The notes: generated by a model not told the origin, from the sequence alone. Shown: positions 1 to 25,679, counted from the first letter of the stretch. The stretch is DNA of 64,000 bases from Cristatella mucedo (GCA_009760855.2 WPIO01000124.1:763501-827500), one strand, 5' to 3'. Numbers and translations are program-made.

Positions 1-295
1 AACTGGAACTTATTCGGTGCATGCATTATTGTTTGCTCACCAGGCATTGCATATTTTCCCAGCCTCTTTCGATGAAGTAAAAGTGCGTGGTGGTGTGAGG
101 GAGCCAAGTACTAGAGCCTTTTGGAGATTGTTGATTATCTAAAGCCCCGACAGTACCTTTGCAGAATCGTAGGGTACACTACAGACGTGCTATGGCCGGC
201 AACCCATGGCAAGGTAGTTACTTAAATGAAGCTAGCCAAGATCCACTGGGGTGTCAGGTTACCCCCAGTGTACAGTCATATGGTTGATGTTTTAC
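1..295. other. left edge, continuation of FAS1 gene, no firm exon
   Basis: This should be the intron after the last FAS1 exon (donor at 295/294, minus strand), or further exons of that gene. On the minus strand one tiny open piece near 45-70 sits between an AG and a GTGAGC, but it is too short to call. I see nothing else here. Confidence 0.3.
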
Positions 296-15320
<15,025 letters not shown>

Positions 15321-15617
15321 CTGGGAAGAAGCGCATTTGTGACCTCGGAGGATTTATGTTCTCAGCACATGCCCCAACCTTGACGTGTGCACAAACTTGC
15401 ACCGTTCTGCATTCAGTGAGTAACGTGTGTGGCGAGACTTATTTTTTCTTTAGCACACATAACAAAGCCTGGATCGAAAGTCAGCAGATACTCAGCAGAC
15501 TATCCATTGTCGCAACGAGACATTTATTAAGCCAGCCGGTTGTGCTGACAAGCTTTTTGATCTTCGAGCACAGCCTGAAGCCATTTTTCAGCAGCATTGT
15601 AAAAATGTATGTGCATT

Positions 15618-15735
15618 TTTTGTATAGCGCACTAGGAGAACTTAACCTCAATGTCGACACTTAACATATGTTCCAGGGCTCGAGTCCACGACCTCGCCGG
15701 TCAAAGGCCAGCACCTTACAGATGTCGCCCGATTA
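15618..15735 (-). mobile_element. tRNA-derived SINE, family 1, worn
   Basis: Read on the minus strand, an A-box-like head, a B-box (GGACTCGAGCCC) and the shared tail (AGGTTAAGTTCTCCTAGTGCGCTA) are all recognisable. The copy is shortened and diverged. Confidence 0.75.
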
Positions 15736-15739
15736 CATT

Positions 15740-16305
15740 TCTACCATTTGGAGAATACCGACGCACTGGCACTGGTTACCGTGACCTTTTTTTAGCGCCG
15801 CGGTTCGCGAGCGAGCTGTGCTAGCTTGACAAGCTGGGCTGCACTCACTCTGTCCTGCAGTGGTACGCCGATTCAGTCTCATAGCACTGAGCCACCGTGT
15901 CATCAGTGTGGGCAGCTCCCGAGGCACGACCTCGAGCAGCGGCGCTGCCTCCTCGGCCCGCGGCGGCGGCCGCCGCCGCTTCTTGAGTGTATTCCGACAC
16001 TCTTTTGCAGACGTGCGGGCTGCAGAGATGCAAAGGACTTCCGGTTCAGCCGCATGGAGCTGCCATGCTGCCAGCCGGTCTGGCTGATCCGATCTCTGCG
16101 CAAGGTCGCCGAAGCAGCAGCAGCAGAACGTGCCTTCGCTTCGGAGACACGCCAATCGAGGCGACAATCGAATCCATCGCAGCCAGCCGCATTGGTGGAG
16201 ATCAGCAGCTCAAGCTGCCGATTGGGCCAGAGCGGAGGGAATCGCGAGAGTGGAAATTTAAAACCACTTCTTTAAAGGTCCGCGAACGAGCGGCCGAATG
16301 AAGAC
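15740..16305. other. CpG-rich stretch upstream of the FAS1 exons
   Basis: It is CpG-dense with GCC runs around 15955-15975 and open in several frames on both strands. It could be the promoter or 5' exon zone of the minus-strand FAS1 gene, but I find no TATA box, no ATG with a hydrophobic leader and no convincing splice site. Confidence 0.3.
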
Positions 16306-16307
16306 CA

Positions 16308-16505
16308 GTGGCGATAGCTGGCTCAGTCGGCAGAGCTCCGGACCGACGGTTGTATTATTATTATTATGGTTATCCGAAAGGGGGATTTCGGGGCTCAAGG
16401 TTCCGAGCCCCGCGATATTATTGCCGGCTGCAAGCGGTGGTGATAGCCGTTAAGGCTCTTCTGCCTCTGTAACAACGAAGCTGCTAAATCAGCTAGCATT
16501 TATGT
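16308..16505 (+). mobile_element. tRNA-derived SINE, family 2
   Basis: The head has TGGCTCAGTCGGCAGAGC (A-box-like), interrupted by an ATT run, then a B-box-like GGTTCCGAGCCCC. The body GCAAGCGGTGGTGATAGCCG and the end GCTGCTAAATCAGCT are the family-2 signature, also seen at 32935, 36990 and 40128. It differs from family 1 in body and tail. Confidence 0.75.
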
Positions 16506-17262
16506 GTATCTATTGCCGGCTTTTTTGGCCTGACAATGAGAACAAGGTACGTTAAATAGAGGCGATATTCAAGGAGTGACGACGGAGAAGCTGCCAGGAC
16601 AATCGCAAAGCCGTCTTTCTGAAGGTCTGCCTAAAAGGCCAACAGATTCGTGCGGAAAATTGAAAAACGCCGAGCGAACCATTTCAGACCCTGGCTTGAT
16701 ATTGTGAATAGGCTTGATAATGTGGATGGGATTGCCTGAGCAGATTTCCATGGCTGCAGGAGTTTAGTCGTGGGTCAGAACGAGAGCAGATCGCAACATG
16801 AAAGGGATATCGAATTTGTTCTGACCTTTGCGTCCATGCCGCTAGCTTAACGGAACCTCGAGGACTCCTATATGTTATGCAGGTGTCATCTCGAGCATTC
16901 TTCAAGCCTGAAAATCTTTCTCTGTGCAATTGGTTAGGAAAAACGATTTTTTTTCATGAAGCTAGGCAAAAAACGAAGCGTTGATGATATTTGAAAAATT
17001 TGAACACATTTGAAAAATTGATGAAAATGAGTAGCAAGAAAGTATTAGAGACGCAGTGCTGTATGTGCACCGCCAGTACACGGTAGTGGAAGCAAAGCGA
17101 TACATCGCTTTGGCTTTTCTGGCAGTGAGCTCTACAGTACAGACAAACAGAACACACGCATCAATGTTTTTTCCAGCGAAAGCATCAGATGTCTTAATGT
17201 TGTCGGGAAAATAGCTTCTAGTCTCAAAATTGTGTACTACTGCACCACGGTAGGCCTCCAAG
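16506..17262. other. no feature recognised
   Basis: Non-descript sequence with short frames only. I see no repeat, exon or RNA gene that I can support. Confidence 0.5.
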
Positions 17263-17267
17263 TCGCA

Positions 17268-17428
17268 ACCCGAGCTGGGTTGGTCCAGCGGTTAAGGTGC
17301 TCGCCCCGACTAAGGTCTGACTGAGGTCGTGGGCTCGAGCCCTGAGGCATATGTGAAGCGCCTGGATAGAGATTTAGTTCTCTTGGGGCGCTATAAAAAT
17401 GAATTATTTATTATTTATTTATTAACAC
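17268..17428 (+). mobile_element. tRNA-derived SINE, family 1
   Basis: A well-preserved copy. The A-box is TGGTCCAGCGG and the B-box GGGCTCGAGCCC. The tail GAAGCGCCTGGATAGAGA...GGGGCGCTATAAAAATG is followed by TTATTTATT repeats. The hairpin tail is the one shared with the family-1 LINE. Confidence 0.9.
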
Positions 17429-17551
17429 GAATTCGTGCCACAAACCATTCAGCAATCTCTTGTATGAAAGCGGTGCGTGAATAAATTCGTAGCTATAAAT
17501 ATCAATTTAGCGGCGATACTGGGACTAAGGCCGGCGTCAGTGGTATTTTTT

Positions 17552-17710
17552 CACATAAAAAAAATTATAATAAACTGATAAACTTGATAAAGCGCCGTAA
17601 GAGAATTTAATCTCTTTCTGGATGCTGTACATTTGCTGCAAAGGAAGCACGACCGAACGGTGAGCGGTCTCATGCTCGGTAAACAACAAGAGTAGCATGG
17701 TATCACATAT
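17552..17710 (-). mobile_element. family-1 LINE 3' UTR fragment
   Basis: The minus strand shows the LINE 3' UTR (TTTGCTGCAAAG...GCGCTTTATCAAGTTTATC) with its hairpin tail and an AT-rich end. It is a 5'-truncated insertion containing UTR only, about 110 bp upstream of the LINE copy on the opposite strand. Confidence 0.8.
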
Positions 17711-17822
17711 AGCTAAAGTTGGCATTAGACCAGCCTGGTCCGCGACGGGGAGCTACGGCTAGATCCACCGTCAGCCCTCACAGCCACAAAGTCCGTCATA
17801 ATCGACAGTTCGAGTTCAAGGA

Positions 17823-19106
17823 GTGAACTCGTATATCGAAACCTCACACCTTGCTAGTAAGTTCCAGTCTGGCTTTAGAGCTAATCACTCCACAGAGTCA
17901 GCATTGCTTCGGGTATACAACGATCTACTTAGGAATGCAGACATGGGTAGAGTGTCTCTTCTTGTTTTGCTCGATCTTTCGGCAGCTTTTGATACCATCG
18001 ATCACAAAGTACTTCTAGAGCGCCTCTCATCTCGCCTGGGCATCACTGGCACTGCTCTGCAGTGGTTAAGGTCCTATCTCAGTGGGAGACTCCAGAGTGT
18101 TGACGTGAATGGACAAAGATCATCTGAAGTACCTCTAAAATATGGAGTACCTCAGGGCTCTGTGCTAAGTCCGGTCCTTTTCACCGTTTATACTCTCCCT
18201 CTCGCTGATGTGATTGCCAAGCACAATCTAGGCTTTCACTTCTATGCGGATGACACTCAGTTGTACCTTTGCTTTGATCCCTCCCAGCCTTCGAGCACCT
18301 CAAATTCTCTCAACTCACTTGCTGCATGCATTGATGACATCCGATCATGGATGGCAGCAAATTTTCTAAAACTAAACGATGATAAAACTAACTTACTAGT
18401 TATGGGCAAACCTAGTGTTATTCAGAAATTGGAAAGGCTGACTTTCAAAATTGGCTCTGCCAGCATATCTCCAGTTGCATCAGCTCGAAATCTAGGTGTC
18501 ATATTCCAAAGCGACCTCTCGTTAGACGACCACATCAGCTCCACAGTCAAATCAGCCTATTTTCAGCTTCATAACATTGCTAAAATTAGGGCTTGTTTAG
18601 ATAAGGATACCACGTCCAAGTTGGTCCATGCATTCGTGACATCTCGTCTCGACTTCTGCAACTCACTGCTTACTGGCCTACCAGCATGTGCGATCAGGCG
18701 ATTGCAGCTGGTGCAAAACTCTGCAGCTAGGCTTGTCTGTCGTGAGCGTCGCAGTTGCCACATTACTCCACTTCTCGCCGACCTGCACTGGTTACCAGTC
18801 AAGCAACGGATTGACTTCAAGGTTTTGTCGCTCACTTGTAGGTCTCTTCATTCTATGGCTCGAGCCTATCTTTCAGATATACTACCCCATCAGGCAAAGC
18901 ATCGTACCACTCGCTTTTCGGAATCCAAAAGTCTGGAAATACCTCGTACAAACCTTAAATCCTTTGGAGACCGTGCATTTAGCTCGTATGCTCCCACAGC
19001 CTGGAACTCCCTCCCGACCTGCATCAGAACATCCCCTGACCTGACCACATTTAAAAGAAACTTAAAAACATACCTATTTAGGACAGCATTTAGTGGGTCC
19101 TTGTGA
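17823..19106 (+). CDS. LINE reverse transcriptase, C-terminal 427 residues
   Basis: This is the RNA-directed DNA polymerase of a non-LTR retrotransposon. Visible in order are [36 protein letters not shown] (motif A), [13 protein letters not shown] (motif B), [12 protein letters not shown] (catalytic YADD, motif C), [12 protein letters not shown] (motif D) and SARNLGVIFQSDLSLDDHI (motif E). The CR1/L2-type C-terminal region follows (FVTSRLDFCNSLL, RLQLVQNSAARLV, HITPLLADLHWLPV). No stop or frameshift interrupts it. The N-terminal EN domain and the first RT blocks are lost by truncation, so the start is the first ATG in frame and not a true start. Confidence 0.92.
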   Translation: MNSYIETSHLASKFQSGFRANHSTESALLRVYNDLLRNADMGRVSLLVLLDLSAAFDTIDHKVLLERLSSRLGITGTALQWLRSYLSGRLQSVDVNGQRSSEVPLKYGVPQGSVLSPVLFTVYTLPLADVIAKHNLGFHFYADDTQLYLCFDPSQPSSTSNSLNSLAACIDDIRSWMAANFLKLNDDKTNLLVMGKPSVIQKLERLTFKIGSASISPVASARNLGVIFQSDLSLDDHISSTVKSAYFQLHNIAKIRACLDKDTTSKLVHAFVTSRLDFCNSLLTGLPACAIRRLQLVQNSAARLVCRERRSCHITPLLADLHWLPVKQRIDFKVLSLTCRSLHSMARAYLSDILPHQAKHRTTRFSESKSLEIPRTNLKSFGDRAFSSYAPTAWNSLPTCIRTSPDLTTFKRNLKTYLFRTAFSGSL

Positions 19107-19340
19107 TTCGTCCTCGATGTGCTTATGCGTGCTGACACTGTTCATGCTGCCACTAACCACATTTGCATGCTGACCCAGTGCATGTAACCCCTAACCATGT
19201 TATTCATTTTGTTTGTTTTTCAAGCATGATTTTACTTACTATTCTATTGCGTATCACTTTGCAGCAAATGTAAAGCGCCTAGAAAGAGATTAAGTTCTCT
19301 GAGGGCGCTTTATCAAGTGCAATATTATTATTATATTATT
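17823..19340 (+). mobile_element. CR1/L2/Rex1-group LINE copy B, best-preserved RT
   Basis: A 5'-truncated copy with 427 codons open from the 5' break to the stop at 19104-19106, followed by a 3' UTR of about 230 bp, the hairpin tail and an ATT run. The truncation lies within the finger/palm part of RT, so the endonuclease is missing. The long intact frame suggests a recent insertion. Confidence 0.93.
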
Positions 19341-19450
19341 AAGGAGAGACGCGAAACCTCGGCAGCTCAGGATGCTTGAAAAGATCTGCAGAGTTTAGGT
19401 TACAAAGGAATGGTAAATCCTGATTCAGATTCAGGCTACTAATGGGCCAT

Positions 19451-19540
19451 AGGTGATCCGGGATACACATCTACACATAGGTGATCCGGGATACACATCT
19501 ACACATAGGTGATCCGGGATACACATCTACACAGCTCCTT
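19451..19540. repeat. 28-bp tandem repeat, 3 copies
   Basis: Three exact copies of a 28-bp unit (starting AGGTGATCCGGGATACACAT) at 19451, 19479 and 19507, then a partial one. The lack of divergence implies recent expansion. Confidence 0.95.
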
Positions 19541-20309
19541 TTGCATTTATATGCTTGCTCACTTAAAGAAACCTCGCCAAAATCAGAGACGCAAATTGTG
19601 CTAAGGCAGACTTTCAATTCAGTTTCCAACGACGCTAAAGCCTTTGAAAACATTTATGACGAACAAAGCTGGATGCCATTGGCAGGACGCACTTTGCACA
19701 TACCGTTGCGAGAGGGGTTTTCCTCAGCTTGCAGCTTCTAATAATAGCCGAGCTGCCAGAAGTGCTTAGAAATCACCAAAACTGATCATAGATGGAAGGG
19801 TTGCACACGTAATTTCATCAGCTGGCTACGCGGACAGAACAGTGCTACTTCACCTCAAAATAAGGTCGCGAGAGCTACTTTGTGAAGCAATCCTGTTGGC
19901 AAATGCAGAGCAGTAGTGGGCATTGGGTAGCTTTACGGATGACATACCGTTTACTCTGAATCTGGCCGTCACACGATGCTCTGGGAAGACTAACTTAAAC
20001 CGTACAGAACCGCATAGGTCCGACAGGCTTCCCAATCTACTGCGAATAATCAAGTGGCTCTGTTCACTGATTGCTGGTGTCCGCAGCAGTGCTTTACTGT
20101 GTAATGTATCTCCGTCAGTAACTCCACAAAGTCATAAAGACCACGTGGGTGTTACGCAGGAGAGTTTTGTATAGCGCACTCACAGCCTAAGCGGCTTTCG
20201 GTACGCATTCGGTAGCCAACAGACTTCGTCTCACGCAACAAAGAGAAAGTGGGAAGCATAGCAGAGTCAGGAGAGCAGTTGAGGTAGTGAGTAGCATAGA
20301 AGTAGCAGT

Positions 20310-20720
20310 TCAGGACCGCTGAAAAAGATGTACCATAGTCGGCAGTTGGAGAGTAGTTGTCGTTGCGTGCGAATTGTGGAAACGAGTTCCAAGTCTAGGA
20401 CCTGCAGAGCTAAAGCTTCTGTCGCCAACTGTCTTTAAGCGGAGGAATAGGACAGCTAATTTATTGTCCACACAGGACCTGAGGGCGCGAACAGGCTGAA
20501 ACTGATGCAGCAGTTCAGCTAGGTACGAAGGAGCCAAGCCGTGGCGGGCCTTGTGGGTCAGCGTAAGAACTTTGCTCTGTATCCTTTGCTCAACCGGAAA
20601 CCATCTTAGCTCTTTCAGCAGAGGTGACACGTGCTCAAACCGCTGGGACTTGATGGCTAGCTGTAGAGGCAGTCTTCTGAATGGAGCTTTTGAAATTGAG
20701 GCAGCTGTCGAACACGACAC
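20310..20720 (-). pseudogene. family-2 LINE C-terminal region
   Basis: It encodes FEHVSPLLKELRWFPVEQRIQ, KARHGLAPSYLAELLHQF and VDNKLAVLFLRLKTVGDRSFSSAGPRLG, the CR1/L2 C-terminal region. It is out of frame with the RT upstream. Its first residues follow a deletion junction. Confidence 0.85.
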
Positions 20721-20783
20721 CTAGATTACGAGCACGCGGTGAAGGTCGCACAATAGCATCACCTATTAGAACAGCAAAGCCTT

Positions 20784-21520
20784 TTAATCCAGCCACACGC
20801 TTAGCAGCAGTTCGGTTTTATCGTCATTTAATTTCAGGAAGTTTTCCAACATCCAGAATCGAATATCGGCAAGGCAAGCATTCAGTTTCTCAGTTGCTGC
20901 AGCAGATTCCGACGGTTTAAATGACGAATACAACTGAGTATCGTCTGCATAGAAGTGATGTCCTATTCCATGGGCCTTAATCACTTTTTCCAGAGGTTGT
21001 GTATAAATGGAGAACAGCAAGGGACCGAGTACAGACCCTTGAGGGACTCCACAGGTGACCCTTCTCATGCCTGACACCTGACCCCCACACGACACGGATT
21101 GAACACGATCAGACAAGTATGATTTAAACCACGCCAGTGCTTCGTCTGCCAGACCGATCGTTGTTCTCAGTCGTTCAAGCAGAACTTCGTGATCAATGGT
21201 GTCGAAGGCAGCAGACAGATCTAGCAGAGCTATGGCAGTGACATTCCCGTCATCGTTGCCACGTGGAATGTCATTGTTAACACGGAGGAGAGCAGTTTCG
21301 GTAGAGTGCTGCCTCTTGAACCCTGATTGAAATGTTTCTGACATTCCATTATTTTCAATAAGTTCAACTAGCTGCTTAGCAACAATTTTTTCAAGAATCT
21401 TTGATAAGAACGGAAGAAGGGAAACTGGACGATAGTTTGCTAGGACCTCTGTGTCTAATCCAGGCTTTTTAAGAATAGGTCTAACGATTGCCGATTTGAA
21501 GGACTGTGGTTGAAGTAGCG
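20784..21520 (-). pseudogene. family-2 LINE reverse transcriptase, truncated
   Basis: RT motifs are present: [64 protein letters not shown] and [12 protein letters not shown]. The catalytic YADD is intact. The frame ends early because of a 13-nt deletion just after motif D. The 5' side is truncated before the first RT block, so no endonuclease remains. Confidence 0.88.
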
Positions 21521-21638
21521 TTTAAAAAACGAAAGCTAAATTGAGGTTACAAGTTTTTCGCACGAGAAGACGCGAAAGAAAAATGTCTCCTTAATGTTCT
21601 TGCACAGAAACAAGAGGGTGACAGGCGGTACTTTGTCA

Positions 21639-21962
21639 CTTTACGTACCCCTTGTACCAAGACGACTGCGGTACCAAGTCAATGAAGCCGTTCATGAGGA
21701 GGCTGGCAGACGAGGCTCCACGAAGGCCCTCTCTGCCATAATTGCTTGAATGAGCTGAGCTCGCGACATCATCGTCCGAATCTGAAGTGTCATAGTCGTT
21801 ATAGTCAGTATCCTCTTCTGAATCGTCGCCGTCCTGCTGATTACTCAGACCGTCGTACGTTTGACTCGGCTGCCCGACCTCGCCACCGGAGAGGATTGAG
21901 AGCAGTCGCATCCCGTCTACTTCGTCATCTACTTCGTCCCGCGAAGAAACACTACCACGAAC
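21639..21962 (-). CDS. possible C-terminal exon, acidic Ser/Asp-rich
   Basis: This minus-strand frame runs about 100 codons to a stop at 21639-21641 (SWYKGYVK then stop). The middle is strongly acidic (SEEDTDYNDYDTSDSDDD) and the end moderately hydrophobic (SLLMNGFIDLVPQ). A possible acceptor is the GTAG near 21954, after CTCTTTGTTC. The composition is more protein-like than the shadow frames, but I recognise no family and see no partner exon. It may be the last exon of a gene upstream on the minus strand, or chance. Confidence 0.35.
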
Positions 21963-22019
21963 AAAGAGGGTCATTGCACAGCCTCTTACACTGCTTTCTA
22001 ACGGTAAACACGCCATTCG

Positions 22020-22650
22020 TGCACACACCAGGGTCTGCCATTCAAAGATTCCCGCCGGAAGTAGCGCACTGGACTGGGGGGGAGGGGGCTCCTCCTGTCC
22101 CCCTGTCCTTGCTCAGTACCAGCCCGGATCAAGGCTCAGTCAGGTTACCATTGTTTAGGGGGTGACCTCCTCAATACTGTCAGTGCGCTGCTGTGACTCG
22201 AGAGCTGAGCGAGAAGCGCCGGCCGTGCGTTAGATCAGCCTGCCCGACCCTTCGAATCCTCGCACCTCGTCGAATCCTTGCACGAGAGCGAACCGTGCAG
22301 CATCTGCCTGGCGCGCTGCACATCGCCGGGCTAGCTGCGAGCATGAGCAGGCAAGGTATTAATCTGTCAAGCCTTTTGCATCGACAGCGGCTCGCCGGTT
22401 GGGAGAAGACAAGCGGATGCTATAAAAGCAGAAGAATAAGACGCCCAATCCACACTAGAGCTAGCGTATGTGGCAACACGGATAGACTTCTGCAGCTCAC
22501 CTTGTTTACGACTTTTGGCCTGCTTCCTTCAACGTCTGCAACTGGTGCAAGAATCAGCAGCTAGCCTGATCTGACGTCAAACAGCCTAGCTTCCGTATTA
22601 CAACACCTACGTCTGAGCTATACTGTCCTGATATCAAGCATCGAAGCATC
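22020..22650. other. no gene recognised
   Basis: GC-moderate sequence with a short G run near 22078 and a few open frames on the plus strand of no recognisable content. I see no repeat structure. Confidence 0.4.
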
Positions 22651-22654
22651 GTAT

Positions 22655-23400
22655 TGACTCCAGGGTGTTCTGTTCCAAAGTAACCTTACAGTAAACGAAA
22701 AAACCAGCTCCACAGTCAAGTTTGCCTACTTTTAGTTAAGTTAGATTTCGAAAATTCGGGCCTACTTAAACCGGAATACCATATCCACATTAGTCCGTGC
22801 ATTCATGACATCCCGCCTCGAATTAGGGAACTGAATTCTTGCAGGACTTCCGGCTTGGGCAATAAGGCCCTTACAGTTGGTGCAAAACATTTACAGCCCA
22901 GATTGACTGTCGTGAGTGTCACCGTTGCCATATTACATAAATCCTTCCTGAACTGCACTTGCTATCCGTTAAGCAGCCCATCAAATTCAAGGATTTTTCG
23001 CTCACTTTTATCTCCTTTCATTCTGTTGCTCTATCCTACATATAAGAATTACTCGTCAAACAAGTTAGGCATCATACCACCGACTCTTCTGACTCATGTC
23101 GTTTACTAGTGAATCAAAACAAACTCAAATCCTTCGGAGAACACGCCTTCAGTTCATACCTCCCAGAGCCTGGAACTCAATCCCGACCTAAGTCATGACA
23201 TCCCCTGACTTGATGACATTTATAAGGAAGATAAAAAACACATCTTTTCATCACAGCATTTGCTGGTTCCTAGTCAATTGAATTTTGTGTGCTTATGCAC
23301 GATGACACTGGAACTAGCTATATTATCATGCCTCCTTCACAGCATTTGTTAAGTGCCTAGACAGATATTTAGTTCTCTAACGGCGCTATACAAACATATT
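22655..23400 (+). mobile_element. family-1 LINE copy F, old and decayed
   Basis: It aligns block by block with the C-terminal RT region and 3' UTR of copy B (18490-19330): ATTAGTCCGTGCATTCATGA, then AGTTGGTGCAAAACATTTACAGC, then the hairpin tail AAGTGCCTAGACAGATATTT...CGGCGCTATACAAA. Indels and stops run throughout, so this is an old insertion. Confidence 0.8.
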
Positions 23401-23429
23401 TGTATTGTTTTTAATTTGATTAGGATCCT

Positions 23430-23720
23430 CTCTCTGGTCGACAGGTTGCTACACTCGCTCGCACCGACTTACCTATGCGACTTCCTCGCTTGTCTAATCG
23501 CGTGCTCTCTCACCCACCGACCCACCCGGCTCGTCGGCTTGCAGTCGTATGACAGTTCATCGTCAGCAGAATTGAAATCTTTTGGGGATCATCTGCCCTT
23601 GAGTTCGTATGCATCGCATATCTGGAACTCAGTGCAGACTTTTGGCACCACCTTCATTGAACTTTCAAATTCAAGAAGACGCATCTACATCCGCTCAGCT
23701 TTCTCCTGGCCTGAGTGAAC
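23430..23720 (+). pseudogene. related LINE C-terminal fragment
   Basis: It encodes HSLAPTYLCDFL, RPTRLVGLQSYDSSSSAELKSFGD and SYASHIWNSVQTF, similar in order to the C-terminus of the family-1 LINE (SDIL, LKSFGDRAFSSYAP, WNSLPT). It diverges enough to be a third subfamily. No tail follows it. Confidence 0.65.
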
Positions 23721-24290
23721 CTTTTTTTGTTCCCAACTGCTTTGTGTGTCTACACACGCAGTTCAGCACATGCTTAAGAGAAGAACTCGTAATTAACAAC
23801 GGCATTGGCGGGGTGGCATTTTATGTACTTTTGCATGCTTTTTCGTCTAAGCGGGATGCTTGTGTGTACACACGTGCTTTGTCTAATCATCTATCTATGA
23901 TTAGGCAGTATACACAGTATATCTCAAGTCATAGTCGGTCAGTTTTGCTCTGTGCGTCAAAGTGAGTCTCCTATGTCGCGCTATGGCTTTACTCTACGGC
24001 CGCAGCCTGCTGCAGCGGTCGATTGACTGTTTGTACTCTAAGGTTAGGGCAGACTATAAGGTCGTGAACTTTTCATGCACAAAGGTACGGGGCGCTCTTG
24101 ATTGCTGCCGTGCTCTGCATTGATCGACACGTGTCCGCCCATCCATCGAGTCGCCATCTGTGACTCATTATCCTCGCTTCAAGGCGCCGAGCAGCTTCGC
24201 TTCAAGACACGTATCTGCGGCCCGTCAGCTAGGACTGGCAGCGCCATGCGCTCGAGCTGCGCTTGCGGCCTAAGGACATTGAACAAATTC

Positions 24291-24430
24291 TTTTCTATAG
24301 CACCACAATCCAACTTAATCTCTATTCAGGCTCTGCACATGTGCCGCAGGGGCTTGAGTGAGCCCACGAACTCGGCCAAACCTGGATCGGGGCGAGCATC
24401 TCAACCACTGGGACAAACCAGCGCGGCTAT
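24291..24430 (-). mobile_element. tRNA-derived SINE, family 1
   Basis: On the minus strand the head TGGTTTGTCCCAGTGGTTGA, the B-box GGCTCACTCAAGCCCC (worn) and a tail with AGAGATTAAGTTGGATTG are recognisable. The tail hairpin is damaged. Confidence 0.8.
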
Positions 24431-24449
24431 TAGTGCATAAGATTCGCCA

Positions 24450-25030
24450 GTGCTTGCACGCTACCGAGGTGGGTCGGAGAGCGCGAAAGCCGGAGTGACA
24501 TCTCGTTCATCTGGCAGAGGAATTGGCCAATTCGCCGCCGCTGCTGCTGCTAGCGATTGGGCGATCGAGCGCACCGACGGGCGCCTCGAGGGGGTGGGCT
24601 AGTTGGCGCCCGAGGCGGCGTTGGACTAGTGGACTGGCTGCTGGCTGCTGGCTCTCGCAGCTTCATACTCGAACCAGACAGACTGCAGCGCACAGAGCGC
24701 CGAGCAAGCGATCGCTCTCCTCGCAAGCACCCCGGCGGAGCAGCTGCAGCAGCGTTCGCCGACTTTCCGCGCTACTGCGCTAGTCGCCGTGTCCTGCTTT
24801 CGGTCCGGGTGCACACTGCTGCCCGGCTATGCTCTGGCGCTGCTTCGCAGCGTCGCCGCCGCTCCGGCGGCGACGCTTCGTGCTCGCATCAAATGTACGG
24901 CAGGCCGCCGGGTATGCTCTCCGAAGATGCGAGCATAGGTCGCCTGCCTCGAGCACTCGCCGTCTTCGTCGACCATCTCACTGCACACGCTCGTCGTAAA
25001 CGTCGTAGCGTTACGCAGTGAAAGTGTGAG
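24450..25030. other. CpG-rich stretch (possible CpG island)
   Basis: CpG is dense from about 24480 to 25030, including a foldback at 24849-24877. Several frames stay open on both strands, as expected from high GC. I find no domain or splice pattern. It could be a promoter for the small frame at 25085. Confidence 0.4.
24849..24877. repeat. inverted repeat, 13-bp arms, 3-bp loop
   Basis: AGCGTCGCCGCCG and its exact reverse complement are separated by CTC. A very GC-rich foldback. Confidence 0.9.
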
Positions 25031-25084
25031 CGCAAGCGGCTGCTTTTCATTGTGAGGTGCTAAAGCGCAGCCGGCTCATTTCCG

Positions 25085-25429
25085 ATGGCAGGCAGACAAC
25101 TCAAGCCGTCTCCCCGACCCGGTTTTTGGGAGTGTCGGGCCGGTCACAGGTTTCGGTGCCAGAAAACAAATTGTAGGTGTCAACTGTTTAATGGTCATGG
25201 ATCTACGCTAGTGGGGGATACACTGTGTGATTTCGTGCATGGAAGGAGTGAATTTTTCCGAATGCCAGGCCTCGCGCTGAGAGAGCAGCACAGTAGCTGC
25301 CCATCCACTGATGGAAAAGCCATCGATTACGGCTACGAACTTGGCTCGAGCGACGGTGAACTTTCAACTACGGACTCGGCCGGTGAACTAGACGCAACTT
25401 ATCCAACGCAGAGCGGCGGCGTAATCTGA
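25085..25429 (+). CDS. possible small gene or exon, Cys-rich N-terminus
   Basis: An ATG-started frame of 114 codons directly after the CpG-rich stretch. The first third is Cys/Arg-rich (WECRAGHRFRCQKTNCRCQLF), and the last third acidic and Ser/Thr-rich (YELGSSDGELSTTDSAGELDAT). The composition is protein-like, but I recognise no family. No poly(A) signal or intron was found. A chance open frame is possible. Confidence 0.3.
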   Translation: MAGRQLKPSPRPGFWECRAGHRFRCQKTNCRCQLFNGHGSTLVGDTLCDFVHGRSEFFRMPGLALREQHSSCPSTDGKAIDYGYELGSSDGELSTTDSAGELDATYPTQSGGVI

Positions 25430-25679
25430 AAGCTTCTTTGAATAGTGCGTCAGGCGAAGGGGTGTACCTTCGACCGTTCAGCCAAACTGTAGCCTAACTT
25501 CCGCCTTCTTTTGCACCTGCACGGTTCTGTGGGAGCAGCTGCTAGCGGTGTAAGCCTTAAATGGAATCCTTTCATCTAGTTTGCCGCCTATGACCTTCTC
25601 TCTAGCAGGATACGCCCCTCTGAGAAAGAAAAAGAAATTACCGCCAGTCGGTCGGTCAGTCGCTCAACCTCACCCAGGT

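Larger units (their letters stand above)
20100..21520 (-). mobile_element. CR1/L2-group LINE, family 2, copy C
   Basis: The RT frame is open on the minus strand from about 21520 ([25 protein letters not shown]) to 20784, then it is broken by a 13-nt deletion near 20812. Compared with the copy at 47563, a further 177 bp are missing near 20655. The C-terminal part continues in 20310-20720. The 3' UTR ends in the terminus shared with the copies at 10279 and 60050. The family differs from family 1 in the RT and lacks the ATT/hairpin tail. Confidence 0.9.

Noticed and set aside
15733-16167. Minus-strand frame as the signal-peptide exon of the FAS1 gene
   Set aside because: No hydrophobic leader after its ATG and no donor in the right phase.
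24557-25021. 154-codon plus-strand frame (MGDRAHRRAPRGGG...)
   Set aside because: GC-rich chance frame with an alternative frame on the same strand of similar length; no motif.
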